This document shows, piece by piece, positions 10,454 through 21,994 of a stretch of DNA of 64,000 nt. The notes beneath the pieces are model-generated. The model was not told where the DNA came from. It did no database searches and saw only the letters and a program-made list of their open reading frames with translations. The position numbers were made by a program, and so were the translations under genes. The DNA is from Macrotrachela quadricornifera (lineage: Eukaryota > Rotifera > Eurotatoria > Philodinida > Philodinidae), in the NCBI GenBank assembly GCA_022393335.1, contig JAJEKB010021741.1, positions 1,153,274-1,217,273 on the forward strand, given 5' to 3'. Position 1 is the first letter of the stretch. Every line of letters begins with the position of its first letter.

Positions 10454-12997
10454 TCATGTACGAATCACAACCTCGGTCATAACGGTATAGGTAGAAGTAA
10501 CGTTAGAGAGTCCCAATGTGGTGAGAGTCTATGTCAAATAGTGCAGAAATGATAAAATGAAAAATTTGAAAGTGAGAATGGATAATCTTACTTTATTTTG
10601 TTCTTTAACATTCATAAGATATTTTTTTCCCTTTTCATTGATTTCATTGAATGAAAGATCCAAGTCAGTTAGTGTCTAAATTGAACGATAAGAGTATGAT
10701 ACAATGAGAAGGTTAGAGAACGAATAGGAATAATATTACTCTATTTTGTTGTAGAGCATTAGCAAAAAACTCTGCTCCTTGATCGCCAATTCTGTTACGC
10801 GAGAGATCTAACTTGGTCAGTGTCTAAATTGAAGAGTAAGAATGTCATAGGATGAAAACGCTGAAGATCAAATAAGAATAGTATAACTTTATTTTCTATT
10901 AGAGCATTAGAAAGATATTGTGCACCTTCATCATCAATCGAACTATGAATTAGGTTCAGCTCGGTAAGTGTCTGAATAGAAAAATGAATAAATAATACAA
11001 AGAGAAAATTGTGAAAAATGAAGAAGACAACATTACTTCGTTTTGTTTTAAAGCCTCGGCAAGATCTTCAGCTCCTTCTGAACCAATATTATTACCACTG
11101 AGATCCAATGTGACGAGGGCCTATGTAAAATAGTGAATGGCTGGTATAATGAAAAGGTCTAGAGGATAAAATGTTACTTGGTTTTGTTCTAAAGCATCAG
11201 CAAGATCTGCAGCTCCTTCTGAATCAATTTTATTATCACTGAGATTGAATGTAACGAGGACCTATGTGAAATAATGAGTATCTGGTATGGTGAAAAGGTC
11301 TAGAGGATAGAGTGTCACTTTGTTTTGTTTTAAGGCCTCGGCAAGATCTTCAGCTCCTTCTGAACCAATAATATTACCACTGAGATCCAATGTGACGAGG
11401 ACCTGTGTAAAATAGTGAATAACTAGTATAATGAGAAGATTTAGAGGATAGAATGTTACTTCGTTTTGTTGTAGAGCAATAGCAAGACATTCTGCTCCTT
11501 TTGAACCAATATTATTCGTATTGAGATTGAATGTGACGAGTGTCTGTGTGAAATAGTGAGTAACTGGTATAATGAAAAGGTCTAGAGGATAGAGTGTTAC
11601 TTCGTTTTGTTTTAAAGCCTCGGCAAGATGTGCAGTTCCTTCTGAACCAATATTATTATTACTGAGATCCAATGCGACGAGGACCTGTGTGAAATAGTAA
11701 GAAATTGGTCTAATGGAGAGGGCTAGAGGATAGAGTGTTACTTTGTTTTGTTTTAAAATCTCGGCAAAATATGCGGCTCCTTCTGAACCAATTTGATTAT
11801 CGTTGAGATTCAATGTGGTAAGTATCTATATGAAGTAGTTACTAACTTGTAAAGTGAAGAGGACTGAATAATAGTGTTACTTTGTTTTGTCGTAGAGCTT
11901 TGGCAAGATATTTTGCTCCTTGAGAACCAATTTTATTATACCCAAGATTCAATGTAGTCAATGTCTGTATTAAATAATTAATGAACGATAAGAAGAGAAG
12001 GTTGAAAAATAAAAGAACATTGTTACTTTATTTCTTTTCAGTGCATTAGCAAGACGTTGTGCTCCTTGGTCGCCTATTGAACCACCGGTGAATAGTAATG
12101 TAGTGAGTCCCTATATAAAATAGTAAATAAATGATTGAGTGATAATATGAAAAAATTGGGGAAGAAGAATGAAAGAAATAGTATTACTTTGTTTTTTTTT
12201 TAGACCTTTGGCAAAACATTCTGCATTCTGATCACCGATATCGTTGCGGTTGCGGTTACCGTTAAGTTCTAGTGTGGTGAGTGTCTGTATTGAATAGTGA
12301 ATGAATAAAAGGACAGAAAGGTTTAGGGAGAGAGGAAAGATAATCTTACAGCATTTTGTTGTAGAACACTAGCCAGATGTTGCATTCCTGGAATAGCGAA
12401 TGTATACGGACTGAGGCTTAATGTGGTGAGTGTCTTTATGAAATATTTAATAATTGATGGAATGAGAAAAATGAATGAAAGATATTATATTACTTTATTT
12501 TGTCGTAGAGCATTGGCAAGATATTCCATTCCTTGATCACTGATATTATTACCATAAAGGTTTAGTATAGTGAGTGTCTTTATAAAATAGAAAAGAAACG
12601 ATAAAATGAGAATATTATGGACAAGTATAGACTATCTTACGTTGTTTCGTAGCAGTGCATTGGCAAGATGTTCTGCACCTTGACTGCCGATTCGATTATA
12701 TCCAAGAATCAGTTCGACGAGTGTCTGTATGAATTATTTAATGAATAGAAAAATGAGATATTCTTACTTGATTTTGCTCTAAAGCACTAGCAAGATATTT
12801 TGCTCCTTCATCACCAATGGAATTACAGTAGAAATTTGCACTCGTGATTGTCTGTATGAAGTAGTGAGGAAGTGATAGAATAGCAAGATAGAAGAATGAA
12901 AAAATAATGTTACTTTATTTTGTTTTAGAGCATTTGCAATAGGTTCTAATTTTTCGTCTGTGATGTCTCTCATTGCATAGTCTATATTGGTCTGTTT
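10454..12997 (-). CDS. Leucine-rich-repeat (ribonuclease-inhibitor type) protein, copy 2
   Basis: Eighteen exons on the minus strand: 12914-12997, 12768-12851, 12641-12724, 12494-12577, 12350-12433, 12188-12284, 12027-12110, 11881-11964, 11742-11825, 11601-11684, 11460-11543, 11319-11402, 11178-11261, 11037-11120, 10888-10971, 10740-10823, 10592-10675, terminal 10454-10528 (TGA). All but one are 84-nt phase-0 modules of one LRR each. Six successive modules (11037-11825) repeat at exactly 141 nt, with 57-nt introns between them. The first ATG is at 12971-12973. Exon 12188-12284 is 97 nt: it has a 6-nt in-frame gain and one extra A in an A10 run compared with copy 3, which breaks the frame unless splicing compensates. 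The gene is either newly inactivated or affected by a homopolymer base-call error. Confidence 0.75.
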
Positions 12998-14880
12998 CTA
13001 TATGAAATATTATGAAGTTAAAATCATTAAAGATTATTGACGAAATATATTAATTGAAGAATTATTCTAAAAATTATTTTAGTAGACGATGGGATGCTAG
13101 AGATTATATACTATTATTTCATACATTATGTTGAGAAAAAAGGAAATATTCCATCAAAAAGAAGTTGTTCCATAAATAACACCTTGATAAGAAATTTGAA
13201 AATGTTCATCATGACTCGAGCAAGGAAGCTGATTTTTCTTTTATAAATGATAGGGACATGCTCAGAGTTTATATCCATAAAGACACGTGCAAATAAGTGA
13301 TAAGTCTGAAGTGAATCATCCATATAATAATTTTAATTTTTTATTATTCTCTTCTGCATATGTTTATAGAAAATAGTTTAAAGATGTATCTATTAAGGAA
13401 AAACTTGAAATTGTATAATTAATTTCAATAATTCATTGATATAATTAATCTCAAATTGGTGTCTTTGTATGATTATAGAATTGTTTTTATTATTCGTTAC
13501 CAAAAATCTACGTGATGTTTTGTTTTTTTCTAAATACAGTTTATTACAAATATATAATTTGAATAGTTTTTGGATAATTTTTTTCTACATTTATTGATTA
13601 GAAAAATAAATAATGTTTAATCAGTAGAATATTCGTATATTTGATGAAATAATTTGAAATCATCAAGAGAAATTCTAGAAATATATTATATAGAATAATT
13701 TTAAACAAAAAACTTATTCCTTTTTTTGTAGTATCATTTTTATATATTCAACATTTAGTTTTTAGTCGAATTCTTTTTATTAATAGATAAATTTAGGATA
13801 AAATTTTACTTTTGAAAAACATTCTATTGTAAAAATAAAATAATTCAATAATGAAAAAGAATTATGACGCAAAACTTGTAAAAGAAAATCTGTCGTTATT
13901 TAAATTTTAAGTTTACATATTTTCTAACTATGATAAAGCTATTATAAGAATCTTTCGAATTCTCTGAAATTTGAAATGAAAAATAACTTTTATCTTCTGT
14001 TAAATCCGTACCGTTTCAACATAGATCTAATAATTAATAAACTATTTTTTTTAATATTCTCAAAATAAAAATATCTTCATCTAGTGTTTTATATCTATTT
14101 AGAAAAAATGATAAAAATGAGAATGTTTGCCAGGAATTAGAAAGTTTATTTCGATAGTAGAAAATGTATGATGGGAGTTCTATGAAGAATGATTTTTTTT
14201 TAATCTATTTTGTTTTTAGATATTATTTATCTTTTATGACTTATATATTATACTTACAGGCAAAAAAAATTCTTCCGACATTGATGAAAATGTATTGAGA
14301 TAGATTTGTTTTTTTGAATAATATGTTGGTTTAATGGATTGTATAGTTATATATCCTTTCTTTTTTATATGTAAATGTATGCATAATATTGTATGAAACA
14401 ATTTTCACGGTTGAGTGATTTCTTACGTATATAATAAATGTAGAATAGGTGATTTGGATGATAAAATATAAACATATTACGAAAAACACCTTTAACTTAC
14501 CTTTTAGTTTGATTGATTTTATTGATCATATAGTTGGATATAATATAGATAAAAAAATAAACCAGTTTTTTTTCGAATATGCCCAGATCAAATAAGAATG
14601 AACAATTAGTTTATAATATGACATTTTTATTTTATTTTCTATGAAAAGATAGTTTATCATTTAATAAGAAATAAAATAAAAAGATGTCTTTTAAAAATAA
14701 TGTATATTCCTATTCTTTTTTTTTCTAGAGATGAATTTATTGAGTTTTTTCCCTGTTTAATGAAAAAGCATAACTATTATTAACGTTTTATTGAACAAGA
14801 AATCAAATTTATGAATATATAAATGAATGTAATTTATAAAATAAATAATAAACAAGATGAATTTTGTATTGATTATTTAA
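12998..14880. other. 5' flank of LRR copy 2, no gene seen
   Basis: AT-rich upstream region of the minus-strand gene, nearly the same as 34046-35873. It includes the single foldback-arm relative at about 13130-13310, which holds a small open frame judged to be repeat sequence. No other gene or motif is supported. Confidence 0.55.
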
Positions 14881-15394
14881 CAAGTAACGCTCATCAACGG
14901 TGACTCGCTTAACCCTCGACTGAATTCATTCTATTTATTTTGAGAATCATTGTCGGGTAATTCACCAACAAGTGTGATGCTGTAGTCATCTCAATCTGAA
15001 CAAATTTTTCATATTTTATGATTTCCAAAAGCAAGACTATCAATTTCGAATTCGAAAAATATCAACCATCCGCACTTTCTTCATCACAGAAAATAATTTT
15101 GACTTTTATGAATCATTAATAAAGTGCTGACATTAGTAGCTTGAGCTATAATTGGCATACTTCTTTCGAAAAGCATCCTAGACTTCGTCGAAAGTTATAC
15201 GCAAGAGCAGATCATGTTAACCTTGTAAATGAATGGTGGATTGCTTGTTAAAGTCTGCACAAGGCGTCACTTATGACTAGTGAATACCGTCATCCTATCT
15301 TCTTATCAAACTAATCTTCAAAATATGTTACGATTAAACCAAATTAGCTCCCATTTCGTAAGGATCTGTAGATTTTTAATAGGATCATTCTTAA
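14881..15394. mobile_element. Dispersed repeat, copy A (partner 48763-49110)
   Basis: It starts sharply with CAAGTAACGCTC at 14881 and matches 48763 onward, through GGTGACTCGCTTAA, GGGCTGACATTAG-like sequence and TATGTTACGATTAAA, up to about 15394. Copy A has an extra segment at about 15181-15297 bounded by two CATCCTA repeats. Translation shows scraps that look like decayed protein, but no family could be named and stops are frequent. It is probably a fragment of a transposon or a dead repeated gene. Confidence 0.6.
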
Positions 15395-15404
15395 TCCGTG
15401 GCAC

Positions 15405-15945
15405 GATATTTCCGCGCCGACACTTCCGCCTCGACTTTTCCGCGCACGACACTTCCGCGCAAATGAATTTTTTCTTTTCTGTTTATGCTGAGCTAATGCT
15501 AGAGGAATTACCTGGATTGCTAAAGGAATCATCTGGGATGTTACGGAAATCACCTATGATGCTACTGGGATCATCTATGATACTGAAAAGATCGCCTGAG
15601 ATGCTAGAGAGATCAGCTGAAATGCAAGAGGCATCACATAAGATGCTAGAGAACTGCCTGAGACGCGAGATGCATCAACTATGATACTAAACGCATCCAT
15701 TGGTGATACTTGTGGAATCCCAGATGACTCATACAGCAACTCAGGTGATGCATCTAGCATCTCAGATGATTCCTGTAGTAATCCAGATAATCCTTCTAGC
15801 ATCTCAGGTGATTCCACCAATATCATAGGTGACCCCTCTAGCATCTCAGATGATTCTTCCAGCATTAACCCAACATAAACAGAAGAGAAAAATTTCATTT
15901 GCGCGGAAGCGTCGTGCACGGAAAAGTCGGCGCGGAAACGTCGGT
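15405..15945. mobile_element. Foldback element with GC-rich arms and inverted 21-bp repeats
   Basis: The arm at about 15405-15505 (TTCCGCGCCGACACTTCCGC and onward to CAAATGAATTTTT and CTGTTTATG) is mirrored by the arm at about 15856-15942. The inside is two opposed arrays of a degenerate 21-bp unit, at about 15503-15676 and 15695-15860, with a consensus near GATGCTAGAGGAATCACCTGA. Because 21 is a multiple of three, each strand reads as a heptad series of the form MLxxSxx (134 codons on plus at 15280-15684, 130 on minus at 15575-15967). Those frames are by-products of the repeat and are not called as genes. The GC-rich arms stand out in this AT-rich region. Confidence 0.75.
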
Positions 15946-15966
15946 GAACCCAAATTTTCTGATACA

Positions 15967-16215
15967 TAGCTTCTCATCAGTAAATCTTACTAAAACGACT
16001 AGTAAAAATTACTACTGCGATATTACAGAGAACTAATAGTAGACTTTAATTCCTCATATTCGAAAACCTATTGACCAAGTTTACACATACATAACTTGGT
16101 ATTAGTAACTCTTACTAATGCTACTGGTAGAACTTACTACTGAGATATTATGGAGAACTAATAATGAATTCGAATTCTCCATCCTTGAAAAACCATTGAT
16201 TAAGTTTTATGGAAA
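15967..16215. repeat. Diverged direct repeat of about 125 bp (two units)
   Basis: Units at about 15967-16092 and 16093-16215 share the same order of blocks: AGTAA-CTTACTAA, CTACTGGTAGAA-like, TTACTACTG-GATATTA, GAGAACTAATA, and GAAAACC-ATTGA-AAGTTT. The sequence lies between the two foldback elements. Confidence 0.55.
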
Positions 16216-16319
16216 ACTACTATTAATATATATTCATGCCATAACCATACGAACACACGGACACATCAACTCGTTTTTTTGTGATATCTCCTCGACGCAT
16301 TACCCTCCTTTCAGTAGAG

Positions 16320-16836
16320 GAAATAAAACTTCTTTCTTGGATATTTTTACATGGTTCTTAGGGCTTGTCGAGCTCTATAAAACTATATATTACAATAAAA
16401 ATATGGACCAACTTTTTGTGATAAAAAATTTAAAAAACTACTTAGAAAATCTGAGAAAATGTCCAAAAACTCTTTTTTTCCTTAAGTGAAAGAACATCTC
16501 ATTTTTGATTATTAGCTTCTTTGATTACTTATGCTATTCAGACAGTGTGAAATGAGCTCTTTAGATGCTGCGCGAATAGCTGCATTGAAGAAATACGGTT
16601 CGAAATGGCCGAGATAGCATCAGCAATGAAAAAAGCTAATATTATTCAAAAATGAGACGTTTTTTCACATAAGAAAAAAAAGAGTTTTTGGACATTTTCT
16701 CAGATTTTCTAAGTAGTTTTTTAAATTTTTTATCATAAAAAGTTGGTCCATTTTTTTATTGCAATATATAGTTTCATAGAGCTCGACGAGCCCCACAGAA
16801 CTATGTAAAAATATGCAAAAAAGAAGTTTTATTCCA
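16320..16836. mobile_element. Foldback element with about 200-bp inverted arms
   Basis: The left arm at about 16320-16522 is the reverse complement of the right arm at about 16628-16836. It runs from GAAATAAAACTTCTTT through GAGCTC, a block matching AAAATCTGAGAAAATGTCC, and a final block matching TCTCATTTTTGA. The loop is about 105 bases. A 123-codon frame at 16118-16489 is mostly the left arm and is not regarded as a gene. Confidence 0.8.
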
Positions 16837-16849
16837 TCTTTGAATTACT

Positions 16850-17754
16850 GTCACTGTAATTTTCTGCACCAAAAAAGGATAAAATTTCTGATAATGTCTT
16901 AAGTTTAACATTAAGAGGTCTACATAACTATTACTATTTAGAATCAATAAATCCAGTTTTTGACGCGCTTTAATTTGGTATAAAATACATTGGTGATATG
17001 ATTGGTAATATAAGTTGTAGAGAAGAGCGTGAAGGTTATATTACGCCCTGTATAATAAAACTTTGTATTTCAGATTAAAATTGATTCACTCAAACAAAAC
17101 AATTCCACAATTACAATTATACTCATACATACAATTCAGAACCTACGAACTTCCTCGTCAAGTGCCTTAAGCAAGCACGATAACGATTGTCGTAAGCCGC
17201 TTGGAATTATATTATGAATACTCACTCTCACCTATCTCATCCTTACTCTCATCAATATTTAACGGTTAATGATGAACTAAAATAAAAACAACAAAATCTC
17301 TGTCATCATATAATGCTATATAAACGAACAACTATTCAATAGATATACTGTTACTTTGAAATATAAGTAACAATGTAATTGATTGAAATTTGGTTCTTTC
17401 CGTGAGAATTAATCATTTTAATCACTTTCCTTCTTGATGATTGACTAAAGTGAGTATTCAATCGAAACTGGTAGTGAGAACTCAACTCACCCTAGTTTAT
17501 CTATATATGTATATATATATATATCGGAAGTGACTCATAGATAACGCAACCAAATTTGTAGTATGTGACACATGACACAAACATGAGTCCAGTTTTTTAC
17601 TTCATTTAATAACGACAGTTGTGTTAGTTCTCATCGACCGTATACATGTACAAACACAAGATTTCGACGAAAAATAAATCAAAAGTCGATAAAAACAGAA
17701 ACTAAAAAGTATATATAACATAGCGTATTTTAATGAAAAAGCAGTAAGATACAA
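16850..17754. other. Intergenic, upstream of secreted-protein gene
   Basis: No gene is supported. A TA microsatellite lies at about 17508-17523. The last part is the presumed promoter region of the downstream gene, with AT-rich sequence including ATATATAAC near 17710, but no site can be assigned with confidence. Confidence 0.4.
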
Positions 17755-19314
17755 ATGAAAGCCATACTTTTTTTGATCGTCACATTATTAGCAATTTTTT
17801 ATTGTTATTCACAGTTAAGTAAGTCTCTGAAGAAATAAAAAAAATAAACATTTTGATTTTATATTCTTTTAGTATCAGACAACGAAGAATATTCTAAGTA
17901 CCATGATGACTATGAATATAATACACTCCTAACCGATGTGAACGGTACAAATACCCGAGGAATTCTAGTGGAAGGTGGAATCAATGTCCATGTATATACT
18001 TTAGTAAAATACAAAAATCACTTTATTTCAGTTCATGAGTCCCAATCTAACGAAGGTGGAACATCTTCCGGAGGGAACGTTGAAACATTAAAATTCTTCT
18101 ATGTTCCGTTAATGTTTCCAATTCAAACGCCTCAGCTCAATATGAAATGGATTACAATTGCAGGTAAAGATCAAAGTGAAGTACGTTTAAGTTTAATTAC
18201 CGGAAATGATGAGATTGAACAATTAATTGTAAATGAAATAAAAAAAGATTCAAATAAACAAGGACATAATATTAAAGTTGCACCATTATTAATTAACTCA
18301 TTAACAGCTATAATCACTAACGGAAATGATGAACCAGTGGCTGGTGTGCATCCATCACGTATTGTTAATCCATCACAAATTATTTTAACATTCAGGTTTC
18401 AATGTACATCGACAGAAGTTGCAGAAAATCTCATCGAAGGAATTTCAAATGGAGATTATAATATTGAATTAGCTATTTACTATGCTGGCCTTCATACAAT
18501 TTCAATGAATATGATTAAAATTACAAGTGATACATTAAAAAAAGTATTGAGTAGTACAACAGCTGAAGGAGGCAATACAAAAGCACAGTTTATACATCGA
18601 AAGCAGGCCACTAATTTTGTTGCTGGTTACACAGCAAACGTTAAGAAAACGATTTATATTGAAAACCCAAACGCTAATATATCACAATTGATTAGTACGT
18701 TAGAAGATGAATTCAAAACACTTATACAGCAAGGTTAGAAAAATAGATAACTTCCTTTTTACATATCTCATTCCTTTTACAATTTAGCAATGGATAACGC
18801 AGAAAGAACACAGATAGATGCGAAGTTATTTGATCAAATTTGGTCCTCTTCTGATCTTAATCCTGATGTTATACGAGCTGATTTAAATAAAATATTTACA
18901 TATAATAAAACCTTAACAGATTATGCTAATTCATCTGATATCTTATTTAACTATGATAGAAAGGTAGCTCAAGCATCAGATACAAAGGGTAAAATTGATA
19001 TTGGATACAAGGGATTTGCTGGTAGTGCTGAAGCATCTCATGCTCAAACATCTTCAAGTCAAACAGCTCAAACTAATCATGATATTGCTACGCAAAAAGA
19101 TATCAAAGATTTTCTTACACAACAAGGTATTGAAACAGAATGGACAGGTGAAAAATGGGAACCAAAATCGTTTAATGTTTATAAACTGACAGACATTACA
19201 GATCAGTTACAAGTTGCATTACTTGCTAAACAACTAATTGCAGAAAAAACAAATGGTGCAGAAATAAAAGTGATCAATATTATGGATGTGCCAATTCCTG
19301 AACTACGTAGGTGA
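17755..19314 (+). CDS. Secreted protein of unknown family, 483 residues
   Basis: Three exons, 17755-17818, 17873-18733 and 18788-19314 (TGA), have canonical splice sites (GTAAGT...TTTTAG and GTTAGA...TTTAG) and matching phases. The start ATG opens a clear signal peptide, MKAILFLIVTLLAIFYCYS. The mature part has an acidic Tyr-rich start (residues about 22-40), a beta-rich-looking middle, and a polar Ala/Ser/Gln-rich helical stretch (about 375-410) near GSAEASHAQTSSSQTAQ. It ends in EIKVINIMDVPIPELRR. There are almost no cysteines, which is unusual for an extracellular animal protein of this size. I do not recognise the family and propose no function. The coding potential is strong: long frames over three phase-matched exons. 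Confidence 0.8.
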
Positions 19315-19319
19315 TACGG

Positions 19320-21990
19320 CTTCATTCACACAATGGTCTATTTAATTTCCGACTGAAACGGTAGTGTAGGAGTCTTCTGAATTCTCATCATACAGCTACC
19401 AGCTATAGCTCTTCTAGATCTCCAAGACTCTTTAGATCCTTGAAGACACTATGAGAAAGAAGAGGGAAGCGAGCTGTAGCTAATAGGCATATGATAAAAA
19501 TTCAAAAGATTTCTAAAGACCTCCTACATCTCTAGACCTCGTCAGAAAAATAGGAAGGGGGACTATAGCCGATAGAGTCAAAAAAAAAAGTGAGCTCGAA
19601 ATTTCAAGTTGACCTACTTCTTATTTTTGTGAATTCCAGCTTTATATTACGATCTTGATTCTCATAGCTATCATCAGACGATTCAGCATAGTCCAAAGTT
19701 CACCTTCAAATCTTCATAAACTATGAATTCTGTAGTTCAGACAAAAATTCTAGTAAATACTAGAAATGCGTAAACTCAAAATTTCGAGCTCACTTTTTTT
19801 GACCAGCTGATAGATATGTGATGAAAATTCAGAAGACTGCATAGATCCGTTGATTAGTAAAAAATGACACATGATAGAAATTCGTTGTATGCTAGATATA
19901 TTTTGATGTGTAGTAGAATCATTTGCCTCTTTTCGCACTGGAAAACAGGCCTGCTCCTTTTAGACCTCCTAACTTCTGCCTTTGGAAAAAATTCGCGTGT
20001 TCTTTTTTCAGAATTCTGTTTGAAATTAAAAAGGTCATAGACTCATTTCATCGTCGTATTTTTTAGTTATCAAATACGTCTTTTGAGAGTAATCTAACTA
20101 GATACATTTACAGAACTAATTTTAACATTCGATTGGTCTGAAGATTAACTATCAACTTCAAGAAAAGAGCAATATCGATGAAAAACGAAGAAATACAAGA
20201 TTTTTCAAAAAGAAGGACTGAAATCAGAGCTCCGCGTGGGATGGAATATGCCGTGAGATTCCATCCTGTGCTGTGGAATGGGATGCGATGGGAAGAAATT
20301 TTGTTTTATGGAGCTCATGTATATTTTTCTGATGAAATGGTGAGTTAAGTTTTAGTTCTAGGTTTTGCGGCTTCCTATTAACCATGTTATAGACCTTAGC
20401 GACCAAAGGCAAAGTTTACATCTCTACAGCAACGAGTTCAAAGGAACATGTTCTCAGTGTTAGGGTTGAAAGATTAAAGAGTACATCTCCCTGGCACCAA
20501 ACAGGCATATCAGCGATAGCAGTACTTGGGCCATTCTGAAACTTTCTGAAACCTTCAAAACTACTCGTTGAATCTGTGGTTTTTACTATAGATTCTATTA
20601 GGATGAAGTGCAGCAGAATGACCGTATTCTGCGTGTCAGTCAGTGTGACCATCGTATTACTCCTTCACCAGAGTCAAAATAGGACCAACACAAAAAGAAT
20701 CAGTTGATCACCTTCTAACTTTCAAGAATAATGAATGTAGTGTTTATGAGCAATTAGAATACATAAAAGAGTCTTGACATTTGTTGTAGAAGTAAATGAT
20801 TGTGTGCAACATAGTTATCTTGAGGGTGTGTAATTAACTTGGAATATAAAAATGATTGTTTCTCTGATGCGTGATGATCTTTATAACAGAAACGTCAACT
20901 GTCAGAAATTATTTACTTACGTACTTTGTATTGGTGGGGAACAAGATATGTGAGCTCCACATTTTAGCCCCAAAGGGGTCGCGTTGATAAGTTTTTATGG
21001 AAAAATCTAAACCATTTTATAGTTATAATCCACGAAAACTAAAATTGTTTTTAACCAGTTCTTTGCGCTCTGAATCAATTTATATTTCAGGATGCTTTGC
21101 CACTATTACTAATCATTATATGAATAAGAAAAACATGATTATAAAGAACCTTTAACTCTGAACAATTTTCAACACCATTTTCTTATAAGTTTTTCTTTAG
21201 AGGAAATGAATCGAAGGACAGAAATCCTGGTCAATCCACTTCAATCCTAAGGACTAGATATTTTATTAGCGATCACAAAGATCTAAAGAAATCCATTGGG
21301 TTGCACATAGTATGAAAGGATTTTCACTTGTATTTTGGTAACATAAGAAAAGCAATAATACTCATCAGAAACCGAAGAAGTACGAGTGAAAAATAAATTG
21401 AGGAAACGTTAATCCTTCTTAATGTTAAAACCATGGAATTCAACTTTCCAATATAAAAGGTGAATTCATATTCTGGGCAATTCTAGTACATTTAAACGAG
21501 TGTCAACATATTTCGATGAATCTACTATGGTATTCATCGTTGTTCTCCAAATTCTTAATTTCCTAGATGTACAATTTCTTCTTTGAAAAAAAGCAGTAAG
21601 ATTTATGTGATTTCTATGACAAGCAAATTGTCAAATAGACTGATCTTAACGGGAACAGATAGAGGAAACTAAGATGATAGAATGAGAAAGTCATAACCGG
21701 TAATTTAAACTTCAGAAAATCGTTTCAGTATATACGTTTTCCTATGGTATCCCATGTGATGAGATAGAACGACTTCTAGTTCCCAAGGAAGGGATGCAAT
21801 GAAAACAATATTTTTGAGGATGGGATAGAATGGGATCAGCTAAAATATCTCATTGGACGACTTTTCTATCCCGTCCCATCCCATGGGAGCCCTTACTGGA
21901 ATAATTACGCACTCAGCCTGTAAAAACGAAATGAATAATTAATTCTTCATTGTGAAATACAGCTATCTATAAATAGTTTTTCCATCATAT
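19320..21990. other. Intergenic, no gene supported
   Basis: It contains the hairpin at 19580-19803 and two GGGATGGGATG-rich patches at about 20235-20295 and 21740-21900 that look like related repeat fragments. A missing signal-peptide exon for the GM2-activator-like gene should lie here. One weak candidate starts at ATG 21537 (MVFIVVLQILNFL), but its donor site is poor. Confidence 0.4.
19580..19803. repeat. Short inverted-repeat (MITE-like) element
   Basis: GTCAAAAAAAAAAGTGAGCTC with the adjoining GAAATTTCAAGTT at 19576-19612 is mirrored by AACTCAAAATTTC plus GAGCTCACTTTTTTTGACC at 19772-19803. The spacer is about 160 bases and has no frame. Confidence 0.6.
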
Positions 21991-21994
21991 TCAG

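Larger units (their letters stand above)
6588..14880. repeat. Segmental duplication, block II (partner 27120-35873)
   Basis: From about 6588 the sequence matches about 27120 onward in direct orientation, with few mismatches by eye, through the dead transposase, a non-coding stretch and LRR copy 2. It ends at 14880, where the partner ends at about 35873. Right at that edge a dispersed repeat starting CAAGTAACGC takes over. The main differences are a 724-bp segment present only in the partner (29590-30313), a short replaced stretch near 7625-7665, and two extra LRR modules in this block. Confidence 0.85.

Noticed and set aside
11262..11813. A single 183-residue LRR protein in one uninterrupted frame
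   Set aside because: The frame runs through 57-nt introns with perfect GTAA...CAG boundaries, and every neighbouring module is spliced. It is better explained as exons plus stop-free introns.
15280..15967. Genes encoding heptad-repeat proteins on both strands
   Set aside because: They are produced by the opposed 21-bp repeats of a foldback element; neither has family resemblance or a plausible gene context.
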